Positions 31,015-42,965 of a DNA stretch of 64,000 bases are shown in pieces. The number at the start of each line of letters is the position of its first letter. Position 1 is the first letter of the stretch. The notes under the pieces were generated by a model. The model did not search any database, was not told where the DNA came from, and was given only the letters and a program-made list of their open reading frames with translations. This stretch comes from Fulvia fulva (lineage: Eukaryota > Ascomycota > Dothideomycetes > Mycosphaerellales > Mycosphaerellaceae), in the NCBI RefSeq assembly GCF_020509005.1, contig NC_063013.1, forward strand, positions 1,612,001-1,676,000, given 5' to 3'. The position numbers were made by a program, and so were the translations under genes.

Positions 31015-33103
31015 TCATCGCTTGCGCTTCTTGTTCTTGTCTGGCAGGGCAGGAGCCAGGAAGAGACCACCAGCAGGGATCCCATGAGGCGCCTGCGGTG
31101 GTGGAGAGTCATCACCATATTCTTCTTCGTCAGCCTTCTTGAGAGTGATGCCCATGTGTCGACCATAACGACCCTTGCGTCCGTTGCCCTCGTCTTCACT
31201 GACGCAGCCATCGATACCGATGCCGGCATCCTTGCAACGACCACAAGGGCGCTGTCGGTCACAGCCCTTCTTGCTCTTGCGACAACGCTGGCAGCGCGGC
31301 TTCGAGGATAGATCTTCCTCGTCCACGCCAAGCTGGTGCTGGAAGTTGATCGTGGACGCGATGGATGCCTTCCGAGATTGAGAAGGCAGGGATGCCGGCG
31401 ACATGGGTACCTTTGGGTTGCTGTGTCCGATGGAAGCCTTCTTATGCTTGGAAATAGAGAGCGCTCGTGGCTTTGCAGGCTTCAGTCCGTTTGGACCATT
31501 GATCTTGCCCGACTTGACCTTCGGCTTGAAAGCTTTGCGTTGTCCATCATCACCGTTGACCTCGTCACTGCCAAAGTTGCCATCGCGATGGTCTTCATAT
31601 TCCTCTCCGCTTGTGCCATCGCTGGGCAGCTCATTCATGGTGCGCTGTTTCTTCCTCTGTGGACCAAGGTCATCCTTCGAGAAGCGTGGTACAGCAGGAG
31701 GCCCGGCTGGCCCTTCATCTTGCTCTTCATCCTCCTCTTCCTCCTCATCAGACGAGGCGGCATCTGCCTTGCCGCTGAGTGCATCGTCGACAGTCGACGT
31801 CGAGGTACGTCCATGAGAGAACGCAGACGGGTCCCCAAGGCGCATCAGTTGAAGCGCGACATCCTCATCGGAGATGACACTGCCGATGGTTGGATCAGGT
31901 GTCGGCAGGATACCACCACTGGAGTTTCTGTTTGAGCCATAGCTTGCACCGCTAATCCGGCTGCCTCGCGCTGGCCTGTTAGGATGTGGGAAGCCACTTT
32001 GGTAAGGGTTGGATGGGAATGGAGGCTGCATGTAGCCACTGCCATGACCGTAGCTCTGCGGCGAAGGGAGTGCCTGCGAGTATGAGAAGGTCTGCTGGTT
32101 GGATAACGCATAGGGCGAGCCAGCAGGTCCACTGCGGCGCTGAGGAGAGATCGACGATATCGACGCACTCATTGGCACCTGAGGTGGAACGAACAGTGGC
32201 AGTTCCTGGTCGGCTTGTGTTAGTCATGTTGCGACAGAGGGAGTCAGTCATGCTTACAGAACTCTCAAATGCCCTCTTTCTTCGACCACCTTCTACAATG
32301 TTGTCAACCGTGATCTCTGCCTTGATCTCCTCGGCCTTGGATCGGCGAGAACTAGTCACTGAAGCGTTGTCGCCGCTGCTATAGCCATCGCCGTTCATCA
32401 TGGTTACGTCCTTGCTTGTGGTTCTCTGCGATCGGGGTCTACCACCCGGCGCAGCAGACGCACTACGACGACCAGTCTCGGACTGAGGAGACATGCTACG
32501 AACTCCTGCAGATCGAATGGCTGACCTCGACGGTGAGTGGTTGGCGCTGTGAGATGACGGTCGCATTTCGAACGGTGCGCCGAGGGCATGCTTCTTTGGC
32601 GACACGGAGTCTCTGATCCGCTCTTCGAAGGAGGCAGTAGGTGGTGCCACGGTCCTGACGTAGACGACCATGTCGTTCTCGAAGTTGTCGAATGATGCGA
32701 TGATGCTGAAGCCGTCTCTGGTTTCGAAACTGACGCCATACTCATACAAGCCATAGAAGTTCTTGACGGTAGTGATGATGGACTCTGTCGTATCGTTTGG
32801 CGAGATCATGACCCGCATTGGTAGCCGAGCCTGTATGCGCGGGTCCTTGGGATCTATAAGCTGGAAGACAACATGTCTCTGATCTTTCTTGGCGGGCGAC
32901 CCTCGAGCATATCCAGATGTCGCAGCAGCACCATTGCTGCCTCGCAAGGCGCGTTGAGCATTGCCCATGTATGGCTTGTTATCAGGCGTCTCCTCTTGTC
33001 CCATACTGCCATGACGTGTCGGATACTGGTGGTTCTGTCTCTTTGCATCGGCCACGCTAGCAGCGTTCTGGGCCCCGTTGGACAACATGCTCGAAACGTC
33101 CAT
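31015..33103 (-). CDS. Zn2Cys6 regulator with a conserved N-terminal domain and C-terminal zinc cluster
   Basis: Two exons, 33103-32258 and 32205-31015 (52-bp intron with TGACTAACAC branch site), giving 678 aa. I start at MDVSSMLSNG. Around residues 95-175 is a folded-looking domain (HVVFQLIDPKDPRIQARLPM ... ISPNDTTESIITTVKNFYGLYEYGVSF ... ENDMVVYVRTV), ubiquitin-like in length and pattern. Then come long Ser/Pro and acidic stretches (a run of DEEEEEDEEQDE), and near the C terminus the zinc cluster CQRCRKSKKGCDRQRPC ... C (C-x2-C-x6-C-x5-C-x2-C-x9-C) followed by basic residues and an NKKRKR nuclear signal. It is a DNA-binding regulator; target genes unknown. A C-terminal zinc cluster is unusual (UME6 has it). 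Family not named here. Confidence 0.75.
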
Positions 33104-35818
33104 ATCTTGATATACTGCCACCCCTATCGGTCTGATAGGGTAGGCAGGTGTATTTTGAAAGTGTTCGGCGCGAGTTGTGGGTAGACGGCCGATATGTGCT
33201 ACCCACGCTGTCGTCGGCGCAAAGGCAAGGGTGGCCACGGGGCGGTGACAACGACGACGGGAGACCTCGAACCTGCGGTGATCTGGGTCAGCGATTCGCC
33301 GGGGAGTATGATCGCGGGGTGTATCGAGTACGATAGCCAGCAACAGCAGGTCAGATGGGCGCTTGGGAAAGGGATGGGCGGCTTGTCTGGCAGCTGACCG
33401 GGGGATCGAGGACCGGGACGTTGAGGTCTTGATATTGGGATGTTTTCGTGCATTCTGGAGGTGATTGAGGACTTACCAAGGGTCGCGGTGGCCCGGCGAG
33501 GGTGGACGATGGGACGATGGTTGTTTGATGGGTTCTGGTGCAGTCTGGCATTCACCTCACCGTCGCCCGGCGCCGAGGCGGACTCCCAGGAAGGCGGTGC
33601 GAGCGGTAGGCGAGGGGAGATGATATCTCTGCAAAGGTAGCCGACAGTAACGATTGCCCAAGATATGATGACCACCGAGCCTCTCGCAACGGATTTGGCC
33701 AAGAGAGTCACTGTTGTGGTGAGGAGGAAGAATGGACAGCGAAGTTGGTGGAGACAGCCTGTGCTCTGTCCCGCACTGGCCTTCGGGATTACGGTACCTA
33801 CATGCTTCACCTCTCTTTGCAACGCACGCGCATAATAAGATAGTCTTGAGAAATGGCACAGTGTTTCTACTACTACGATATCTACTGTCTACACATGGGC
33901 TGTACTGAGTGCGATTCGCCAGTATTCTGGTCATCCGCTGCAGTAGCCGCCATCCATCCGCTGAAACAAAGAACCTGTGACGGACTTCCAAGTAAGTCAC
34001 TCACGACATTGCCTTGAGAGTGAACCGACAGGACCTCAATAAAGGGTACGAATTGAGAGCGTCAGTTCGAGAGCGCAAGACAAGTTGCCCCGAAAGCAAC
34101 ACACACAAAGCTGTCAGTCGGGCCAGTGTACAGAACTCGGGCCATGATGAGGTTGCGCACCGCGCTCCAATCAAAGCTCCCCTAGCCCACTGTAGGCAAG
34201 CAGATCAGCCGCCAACGTACGCACCGTCTTGCTGATGATAAGTGTATCGTGCGGCGTCGTGAGCAGTCGCCCGAATGACTTTGATGGGCGAGTGCGCAAA
34301 GGTAATAGAGTCCCAAGTGGGAGGCCGACTTGTCGCCATGGGTGCACAGGCGTGCATGGTGCGACACCAGCAAAAGATCGCGAACACTTGCGCAAGCGAT
34401 CTAAGGTCAGTAGAAGCGAAGCATTCATATTATCGCATTGGCGCGATCCATATAATGGTGATATTTGGTCAGCAGATGCGCACATTCTTCCAGTGGACCA
34501 TAACGGTGGCTTTAGTGAAGTGCTTGTCAGTGGTAGCACAAAGACCCGCTGCATATCTTTGCATATTACCCATGCGCGCATGAGCAGGAATGGCGCGGAG
34601 TCAATGGAGTGATCATGCCTGGCGCTTCGATTACCTCCTAGCACGCCGAGGACGGAACGGGCACTTTGAAAGTGAAGAGCTCTCTCGGGCGAGAGCTGTA
34701 GTTGGTTTTGCCGCTCGTGGTGATTGACAAACGTGTTGGATCGCAATGAATAAGCGCAGGTTGGGTCACCGCGATCCTTGTGAAAGCGTCATCGCGATAC
34801 GCCAGTTGCCTTCGACATTCACCTGTCATAGCTTGTATGTCGCATGCTTCGAATTGCTCGTGTAGGCTTGCGCCCGCCACCTAGTTTGCAGGGTGGGAAT
34901 CTAGCATGCATGAGATGTCCTTTCTGTCCCGAGGGGTCTCGATCGCTGACTCCACATCGGCAGACGACTGGTCGCAGCGCACGGCGAAGCTATTCCAATG
35001 ATAGGTTGGCGGTGCACGATCCCGGCAGTGCAGTTGGAGACGGCCAGCACATACAGGATTGGACCACCCCCACACCGCCGGGTAGTCAGAGCAACACATA
35101 AGAGAAGCTCTGCGAAGCAGATGTTTGGTCGGTGGTGGTGTGTTTTGCGGTCAGCATCACGCTTCAGCGCGTGAAATTCGCGCATCCATTTGTTTTGCTC
35201 TCGGACGAGAAGCGCGTCTGAACCCGTCTAGACTGAGCCCTGGCAACAGCCACTGCAATACGGTCGCAAAGGTGGCATACCGACAAGGGGCCATTGTTAA
35301 GGATTAGGGTATCGTATGACCGTACCTTCGCGCCGGTCCGGGCAGTATGGAGGGAGATGTAGTGAAATGTGCATGTTTTGGACAGGCAGAGAAGACGCGA
35401 CAGGAGTGACGTCGGCCTCACTTTCGACTTAGCGTCGTTTCTCTGCAGATCCAGGTTCCTGCTTCACGCGGCTCGATCCGCAGCTGGGTGTTTATCCTCA
35501 TAACAACAACGACTGGCACCCTTCCTTAGTACTTTCTTAGCGGACAGCATCCAACATCAGCAGCGATACTCTGCGCGGTCTGCCACCACCGCGAGCAGGC
35601 GACAACATCGACGACCAGATTGAGCCGCGCCGACTTGCGCATGCTGAGTCCGTAAACATCGCGCCGCCGCCGCGTGCATCTGCACAGAAAGATCGCCGAC
35701 GAGCACGACTACCGGCATACCGCGACAGATCACGCACTCGACTCAGAGCACAAGCGACAGTCACACAGAGAGACATCAGCAGCAGCGTAACGCGATCAGC
35801 AGACAACAGCAACACAGA
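33104..35818. promoter_or_regulatory. Long divergent intergenic region
   Basis: 2.7 kb between the Zn2Cys6 gene and the B-cyclin gene. It contains only short unsupported frames. The minus strand has a GGTAAGTCC donor-like site near 33475, so part may be 5' untranslated sequence with an intron. No specific element named. Confidence 0.4.
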
Positions 35819-37899
35819 ATGGACGCGAAGGTAAGTCACTGTCGCTGAGATGCAAACAATCTGGTTGCTCCGCCAGAGCTGCCAACTTCCCAGAAGAAGC
35901 CATGGCCATCCATCTGCCTTGGGACACTCACATTCACAACACTGTCACCCAAACAACAAAATTTTCACACACGGCCGTATCATTCCTTCCTTACCCATAT
36001 GCACACATCACTTGACGCTGTCATAAGACAACACTGCGCCGTCGTCAACAGCACAACAGCAGCAACATCGTCCTCATGACCAAGACACTGACACTGCATT
36101 CCCACCAGCCGCAACGACCGCTCGCGCGTGCGATACGCGTACACGACGAGAACATGCCGCCGCCAACAAATGGACCCATAGGAAAGACACTGCACCAGAG
36201 GACGAAGTCGACATCGGCATTAGGAGGCGTCGCACTCAACCAGAAGAAGGTACTCGGCGAGACCAATGCAAACCTCAGAGTGATACCCAAAGACGATTCG
36301 GAGATAGGCAAGGCGTCACCCGGCAAGATCAAGATCCACGCGGAGCCAGCTGCACCGGCGCAGACATTCCAGCGTCAAGCAGTCCGACCGCTTGCTACGA
36401 AGAGCTCCAGTATGCAGATTGCAGGTGCAGTCGCTGCCACCAGACAAGCTGCTGCGGCAGCACCCGAAGTCCAGCAACCCAAGAAGGTAGTGCCGAAGAA
36501 GAGCAAAGTGTTGAGAGACCCCGTGCCTGCAGCAGTACAGCTAGAGGCGCCTGCCAAGGTCAACAACGTCCCGGTGCAACCATCAGATATCGTCAACATC
36601 ACCGCACATCCTCAGCCGGCGCTGGCAACAGAACAAAGCACAAATAATTTCATCCTCCAGCGTGATGAAGTCCGCCGCACAGAAAGCGTCCCACTTCGAG
36701 ACGAAGCTGGCCCAAAGCTGCCGGTCCAGCCCGTTGGTGCAGTGTCCTCGATACCAGCAGTTGTCTCCGCCGCACCTCAAGAACACGCCCATCAGCAACC
36801 GATCGACGTCCTTCCCGCTCACAATGGCCCAGCGTTCCAGGTTGCAACACCACCCGAAGAGTTCATCGAAGAAGATTTCGACGATCAGGACCAAGATTAT
36901 ATGACTGCACAGTCTTTCGACATGCGAGATGCCACCGAGACGACCATCTTCAACCCTGCTCAGACAAAGAAGAACAAGCAGGAGATCGCGGAAGCCAGGG
37001 AATGGGTGGAGGCGAACCGAACGCCCGACGACATCGAGGATGAGCAGTGGGACACATCGATGGTGGCTGAGTATGGCGAAGAGATTTTCGACTACATGCG
37101 GGAGATGGAGAGTCGAATGGCGCCAAACCCATACTACATGGACCAGCAAACTGAGATCCAGTGGTCGATGCGAGGCGTCCTGATGGACTGGGTCGTGCAG
37201 GTACACCAGCGCTTTAACCTCTTGCCGGAAACCCTCTTTCTCACCGTCAACTACATCGACCGGTTCTTGTCCTGCAAGATTGTATCCCTGGGCAAGCTGC
37301 AATTGGTTGGTGCCACAGCCATCTTTGTTGCCGCCAAGTACGAGGAAGTCAACTGCCCCACCATCAACGAGATCATCTACATGGTCGACAATGGCTACAC
37401 CGCAGAAGAGCTTCTCAAGGCAGAGCGCTTCATGCTCAGCATGCTGCAGTTCGAGCTGGGCTGGCCGGGTCCAATGAGCTTCCTTCGACGCATCAGCAAG
37501 GCAGACGATTACGACCTGGAGACCCGTACTCTCGCCAAGTACTTCCTCGAGGTCACCATCATGGACGAGCGCTTCGTGGGCTGCAAACCAAGCTTCCTCG
37601 CTGCAGGTGCCCATTGCATGGCACGATTGATGCTGCGAAAGGGCGACTGGACCAAGGCTCACGTCTTTTACTCCGACTACACTTTCCGTCAACTACATCG
37701 CCTACTGGGTGCCATATACGAGTGCTGCTCGAATCCACAGAAGCATCACGCTGCTGTCTTCGAGAAGTACTCCGACAAGCGGTACAAGCGAGCATCCACT
37801 TTCGTCGGTGGCGAGGTCATGAGAGGCTTTCAGCTGCCTTTCAGCTACCGCTCCAGTATGGGCGTACAGAATACTACCGGCACCTGGATCCCTCAGTGA
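35819..37899 (+). CDS. nimE: G2/mitotic B-type cyclin (nimE/CLB)
   Basis: Exon 1 is 35819-35830 (ATG GAC GCG AAG), intron 35831-36108, exon 2 36109-37899, giving 600 aa, MDAK joined to PQRPLARAIRVHDEN. The donor is GTAAGT, the acceptor CACCAG, and the phases agree; the alternative is a start at 36076 without exon 1. The N terminus holds low-complexity Ala/Pro/Lys sequence and a KKVLGETNAN motif; a canonical RxxL destruction box is not obvious beyond RPLARAIR at the very N terminus. The cyclin core is intact: PNPYYMDQQTEIQWSMR GVLMDWVVQVH, LFLTVNYIDRFLS, GATAIFVAAKYEEV, then the second fold with RTLAKYFLEV. It activates CDK1 for mitotic entry. Very confident family call. Confidence 0.9.
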
Positions 37900-39201
37900 T
37901 CGCTGTTGCGTACGGCATCTCGTATGGTGTGTACCACAACAAGCAGACTGCGTGAGCTCGGCTGACATCTCATGCCAGTGCTTCTGTTCTTGACAATACG
38001 CTCGCTACAGGATCAGATTATCTTGCAGCTTGACGGTTCTTTTGGGCGTTTGGCGGCCTTTTGCTTCAGACCTGGCGCCTTGGTGCGCTTCCAATGACTG
38101 CGACGACGAACGACGACTGAACGAAATCGACTTTAATATCGGCATGTCCGACCACCCCAATCGGCTTGAAAGCCAGCTTTCTTTGTGCTATGTCTTTTTG
38201 AGCCTCTTTCCTTATCTGCATTGGACGGCAGCAACAGCAGTAGCAGCAGTGAGCATTCCTTTTTAAGATGGCACAGCGGTTCGTTGATGCCGGCGGAGGG
38301 CAGATAACGGAGATCGAGCGGTGGTGTTTTGTTACCAAAGCTTGAGCGAGGAGTTCTTCCGGGACCACAGAAAGGTCCTGATGATGGATAGAAAGGCGTT
38401 AATGGGCATGCTACTCGTGTGGTCTCTACTCACAGTAGGGTTGGGTAGCAGAGAATTTGAGCGCTTTCATGATCATGGACTGTGTCCTACCATATTCCGC
38501 GTCTTCGACGTGACCTGTACCGATGCACGACATACATGTGTCGTCGCCCCCACTGGCCGAGGCCATGGAAAGTTGGACCCCGCCGAGCGTGTCGGCCGGC
38601 TCACTTCGAGCGGAAGCTGTCGCTGAATCACCACCGCATTGCAGAGCTCGCGACGACGCTCCTGGTTGGATCTCTCGAGCGCTCTGAACAGTTTAGTGAC
38701 CATGTTGATGGAACAGCCGTTACTTCATGTTCGTCAGGCAAGCACTTCTCGGACCCTGAAGATCTAACTTTAGCAAGTCCGGAAAGGTGGGCCGCGGTTT
38801 TCTGGCTCGCTCTTTGGACGGCACCGAGCTGCATATCGGATGTGCTGGTTCCTGCAGCAACGAACCATGACCTTCTCATTCTCCGACGCGGTGCCCTTTT
38901 TCCTGCCATGCGATAATGCTGTCCAAGCCACAGTTATGGACTTTCTGGCGCAGCACCATAGAAACGCATACAGCTGTGGGGATCCGATGAAGGTTTCATG
39001 GACAGTGCCGGTATACATGATGTGGTTAAGTGCAGGACTGAAAGACGTTCCTTTCTGTTTCAATTCCTCGTTATATCCTGCTGCTATCTTCTTCTCAACA
39101 GGTCCCTCGCGTCTTTGAATTGAGAGCCGTCCGGAAGATCACAGTTCATCAAGAGGAAACCCATTGACAGTCCTCCACCAAGCCCTTCAGCCCAAACCAC
39201 A
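37900..39201. other. Intergenic, nothing recognised
   Basis: 1.3 kb between the cyclin and the SDR gene, both + strand. Contains the 3' flank of one and promoter of the other; no gene or RNA seen. Confidence 0.4.
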
Positions 39202-40076
39202 ATGGCCCAACAACCCGTCCTCGTCCAAACCGCCTCCCTCCACGGCAAGGTCGCCCTCATCACTGGCGCCGGCCGCGGAATCGGCAGAGGCTGCGCCATC
39301 GAGCTTGGCAAGCGCGGTGCCAGCGTCGTCGTCAACTACGCCTCCAGCAAATCCGCCGCCGACGAAGTCTGCAAGATCATCGAAGAATGCGGTACCGGTG
39401 CCAAAGCCATCAGCATCCAAGCCGACGTCTCCAAGAAATCCGAAATCGAGCGCCTCTTCCAGGAGACCAAGGACCACTTTGGCAAAATTGACATTGTCAT
39501 GTCCAACAGCGGAACCGAGTCCTGGGATAAGACGGAAGAGATCACAGAGGAGAAGTATGATCACGTCTTCAACCTCAACGCACGAGCGCAGTTCTTCGTA
39601 GGCCAGGCGGCGTGGAAGTACCTCGAGAACAACGGCCGCCTGATCCTGATGAGCTCGATCGCGGCGGGATTGCTCGGCGTGCACGATCACGTCCTCTACA
39701 ATGCATCGAAAATGGCAGTGATTGGAATGATCAAGGCGTTCGCTACGGATTTCGGTGTGAGGGGTATTACGGTTAATGGTGTGGCGCCTGGTGGGATTAA
39801 GAGTGATATGTTCACGCAGAATGCGTGGCATTACATTCCTGGTGGCACGCCGGACTGGCCGGCGGATAAGATTGAGAACCTTATGGCCGAGCATTGTCCG
39901 TTGAAGAGGTGTGCTACGCCGGAGGATGTGGCGAGGGTTGTTGGGTTCTTGGCGAGTGAGGATGGTGGGTGGGTCAATGGTGAGTTCTTCGATCGATCTG
40001 ATGTTCAAGTGTCAGTGCTAACATTCTTCCCTCTTCAGGCCAAGTCATCACCATCTCTGGTGGTTCTTCGCAATAA
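39202..40076 (+). CDS. SDR oxidoreductase, naphthol-reductase/versicolorin-reductase-like
   Basis: Two exons, 39202-39979 and 40039-40076, giving 271 aa. The NADP-binding motif is GKVALITGAGRGIGRGCAIE; the active site is MSSIAAGL ... LYNASKMAV (Ser, Tyr-x3-Lys). The last exon adds QVITISGGSSQ and the stop. This pattern matches the tetrahydroxy/trihydroxynaphthalene reductase and versicolorin-type group, which reduce polyketide phenols (melanin or toxin precursors). Other enzymes of that group act on unrelated ketones, and no PKS is present here, so the substrate is uncertain. Splice site GTGAGT ... CTTCAG, intron 59 bp with GCTAAC branch. No sign of damage. Confidence 0.8.
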
Positions 40077-41524
40077 ATGCATTGCAACATCGGTGCTGGG
40101 GTACAGGAGTCATGTGTATGATGGATTATGAGCTGGGTCATGAGCTGAAACATGTGGTACGAACAGAGGCTTAAAAGCTCGATGAGTGTTCGACGGCAGA
40201 GAGGATAGTGTCGTAGGATTTGCAGGTAGTCGGTATCGATGCATCCTTGGAAGCACTCATGCCGGAAAAGACGGTCCCCCAATGCGAGTCGTCGTAAGCA
40301 ATGATAACCTAGAAAGACATCACTGTTCCGCCTTGGTTGCCGCAGGCATGCGTGTTCGCTATTTGGTGTCCAGGTTGCATAACATTCGCCGCTTTGCCGA
40401 TTCGTGAGAACGCCGTGCGCTTCATACCAACTACAGTCTCCATGGATCTCTGTCGCCTGGTCTGGATCAGCTCCTCCATCTGTGGCGCATTGAATTGGCC
40501 GTGTTGGATGCAAGGAGTGATCTCATTCCCAACTTTACTCTACCGAGCGCTGCCCAGTCCAGTGATCACCACGATCCTATTCATGCTACATGTTCCATTG
40601 ATAGCTGTGGCGGCGAGATGGAGGGCGCAGCAAGAAAGTTGCCAGCCGGCAGAGCAGCGGAAGGCTGGCGTATCACCGGAACAATGATGAGTGCGTAAGA
40701 GTGAAGCGGTAGCTATACGCACACAGCTAACCTGAGGATAGAATGTCTGAGACCTGGATTGTCAGAAGTCAGTATGTGCGGTAACGGATGGTCGAACGTG
40801 ATGGGACCGCTCTCGTAGCATATGCCCTGAGCTCTGCTAGGAAGCACTCCAATGTAGCGGCAGAAGAGCGGGTACTCCAGCATGTTCGGGGCCATATTCG
40901 CTGCAGTGAAATCGATCGTTTTGCGACCACAATGAAGTGATTGGGCTCATGGAATCCATCAGCGTCTGCTTGGTCGTCGCGGCGAGCCGGGGTTGGGAGG
41001 GAATGGTGAGGACCACAGGACTATCACATGCGTATAGCCCGGTTGTCCTGCCGCCCACACTTCTGTAGGCTTGCCTGAATCACCAAACACAGGCTCTGCT
41101 TGTCCCCACCCACTGGTTCGCATGTCTTCGGATTTGGGGGAGAATCATAGGAGACTGCCGCCTATGTTGGCTTCCAGACTTGAGCTCGACACCTTTGACA
41201 GACATCTGCTGCTCGACAGGTTCCATTCAAATCGATCGTCCCAGTTGGACATTGTGATGCCGTGAAGCAAAAGAACAGGAAAGGGCGAGGAGCGGACTTT
41301 CTCGTTGGCGTATGTAATCTCGGTCCGATCGCAGCCGAGATCGGGAATGGGCGACCAGGGTATGGCAAGATCTATTTTGTAGAGCACATGTAGTCGACAA
41401 CAACTTCATCACAGATTGGACAGCATTGCTCTAGCTGCTCAGACTTACTGCAGACACACGAAGCTGATATCAGTAACGTGGACCGACTTCGATTGATTCA
41501 AAGCTAAGAGCGAACCAGCACGTC
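40077..41524. other. Intergenic, nothing firmly recognised
   Basis: 1.45 kb. A minus-strand stretch near 41145-41390 has a VLLLHG-type hint of an alpha/beta hydrolase but no continuation; probably chance or a very old remnant. Confidence 0.35.
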
Positions 41525-42600
41525 ATGCATATTCTTGTAAAGCTCAAACATACATGCTTCGGTCACATCTATCTCTATACTGATGCGATTTGCAGGTCAC
41601 CAACGACGATGGGCCTCCTTCATCCACCTCGTCACCTTACATCCTGCCCTTCGTGAACTACTTGGAGAAAGCAGACCATACCGTCTCCGTCATAATCCCT
41701 GACAGCCAACGCTCCTGGATTGGGAAAGCCCATATGGTCGGCCAAGATGTACGAACAGAGTTCTACTGGCCTCCCAGCACAGCTCCCGAAGAGCACTCCT
41801 CCACCACCTCAGTCGGCGACGACGGTCGATACCCGTGGGTCCTCTGCAACTCCACCCCAGCGGGCTGCTCCCAACTCGGCATCTCTCACTTTTTCAAAGA
41901 CCGCGGTCCAATCGACCTCGTCGTCTCCGGCCCCAACTACGGCCGCAACACCACCGCCGTCTTCGCCCTCTCCTCAGGCACACTTGGCGCAGCTCTCGAG
42001 GCTAGCGTCTGCGGACACCGTGCAATTGCTTTATCATTCGCGTTCTTCGTAAGTTGGAAGGACAAATGGCTCCCCCATCCATCGACAGCTAATGAGAATC
42101 CTCCCCAGGATCGCAAGAACGATCCCGACATCGTGGCGGAGAGTTGTCAGCAAGGAGTGAAAGTCTGCGAGTATCTCGCGAAACATGGTAGCTGGGAGCC
42201 TGCGCAGCTGTACAGTGTGAATGTTCCAGTGAAGAAGGGAGTCCTGAACTCGAGGGTATCGTGGACGCAGATGCTGCAGAACCAGTGGCAGCATGGTGCT
42301 TGCTTCCAGGAGTTGCCGGACGGCAGTGGCGTGGATGATCCTGCGTCAGAAGAGGCCAAGCTTAGACAGCAGGAAAGTCGGCAGGATGGTGGCGAGGAAA
42401 ATCAGGGTGCAACTCCGGAGAACAAATGGCGACACAGACATTTCAAGTGGGCGCCGAGGTTTACGGACGTGTACGAGAGTGTGCAGAAGCATGGTCCTGG
42501 TTCGGATGGGTGGGCTGTGGAGGAAGGAGAGACGAGTATCACGGCGCTGCGGGCGAACTTCATGCATGCTCCAGGCTTCGAGGGTGAGGTGAAGCTTTGA
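41525..42600 (+). CDS. SurE-like 5'/3'-nucleotidase (acid phosphatase)
   Basis: Exon 1 is only 41525-41536 (MHIL), intron 41537-41595, exon 2 41596-42600, giving 338 aa starting MHILVTNDDGPPSS. The metal-binding NDDGPP motif is split by this intron, with GTAAAG donor, TTTGCAG acceptor and agreeing phase. Next come VSVIIPDSQRSWIGKAHMVG, then VVSGPNYGRNTTAVFALSSGTLGAALE, the SurE signature. SurE enzymes remove phosphate from nucleoside monophosphates or polyphosphates with a divalent metal. The C-terminal part (TDVYESVQKHG ... GWAVEEGETSITALR) matches fungal SurE. Length normal. Role in nucleotide or phosphate salvage is inferred. Confidence 0.85.
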
Positions 42601-42965
42601 GTCGTGATATAGTCAGCACTGCCGCGAACGAGATCATGAACGATGGCGAGGTCCTCATTGAGGCGACATGGTTGCGAACGTTAAATCGGCCTGACTACTG
42701 TCTAGAAACCCAATAGAGATGACCACATCCTGCTTCTGTGCTACTGATCTATGAAGTTCAATCAAAAGCACTGAGGCATGTCCAGTACTCATGAAAGATC
42801 AGGCACGACCCACTCAGATCGCGCTAATAATGATAGCGCCGGCTGTGGCGTTTGACCATCTCTATTCTTGGCTCCCTGGGAGGCAACAACTTCATCCTTC
42901 GAAAGCTCTTCTTTGTAAACTCCTTCCCGCTCTTTTGAGGTGTTCGAGCGAAGGTAGCATGCAAC
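42601..42965. other. Intergenic, nothing recognised
   Basis: 365 bp between the SurE gene and the PDI-like gene, both + strand. Confidence 0.4.

Noticed and set aside
34171..34746. 191-codon minus-strand frame in the divergent region
   Set aside because: No domain, biased composition, no splice context; likely chance in a 2.7-kb gap.
36583..37692. 369-codon minus-strand frame
   Set aside because: Antisense of the B-cyclin core, which explains its openness.
39202..40076. Melanin or toxin biosynthetic cluster around the SDR
   Set aside because: Only SDR-type and MDR-type enzymes far apart; no PKS, transporter or regulator next to them.
41145..41390. Alpha/beta hydrolase-like VLLLHG stretch on the minus strand
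   Set aside because: Only a short motif with no continuing catalytic Ser/Asp/His order; treated as chance.
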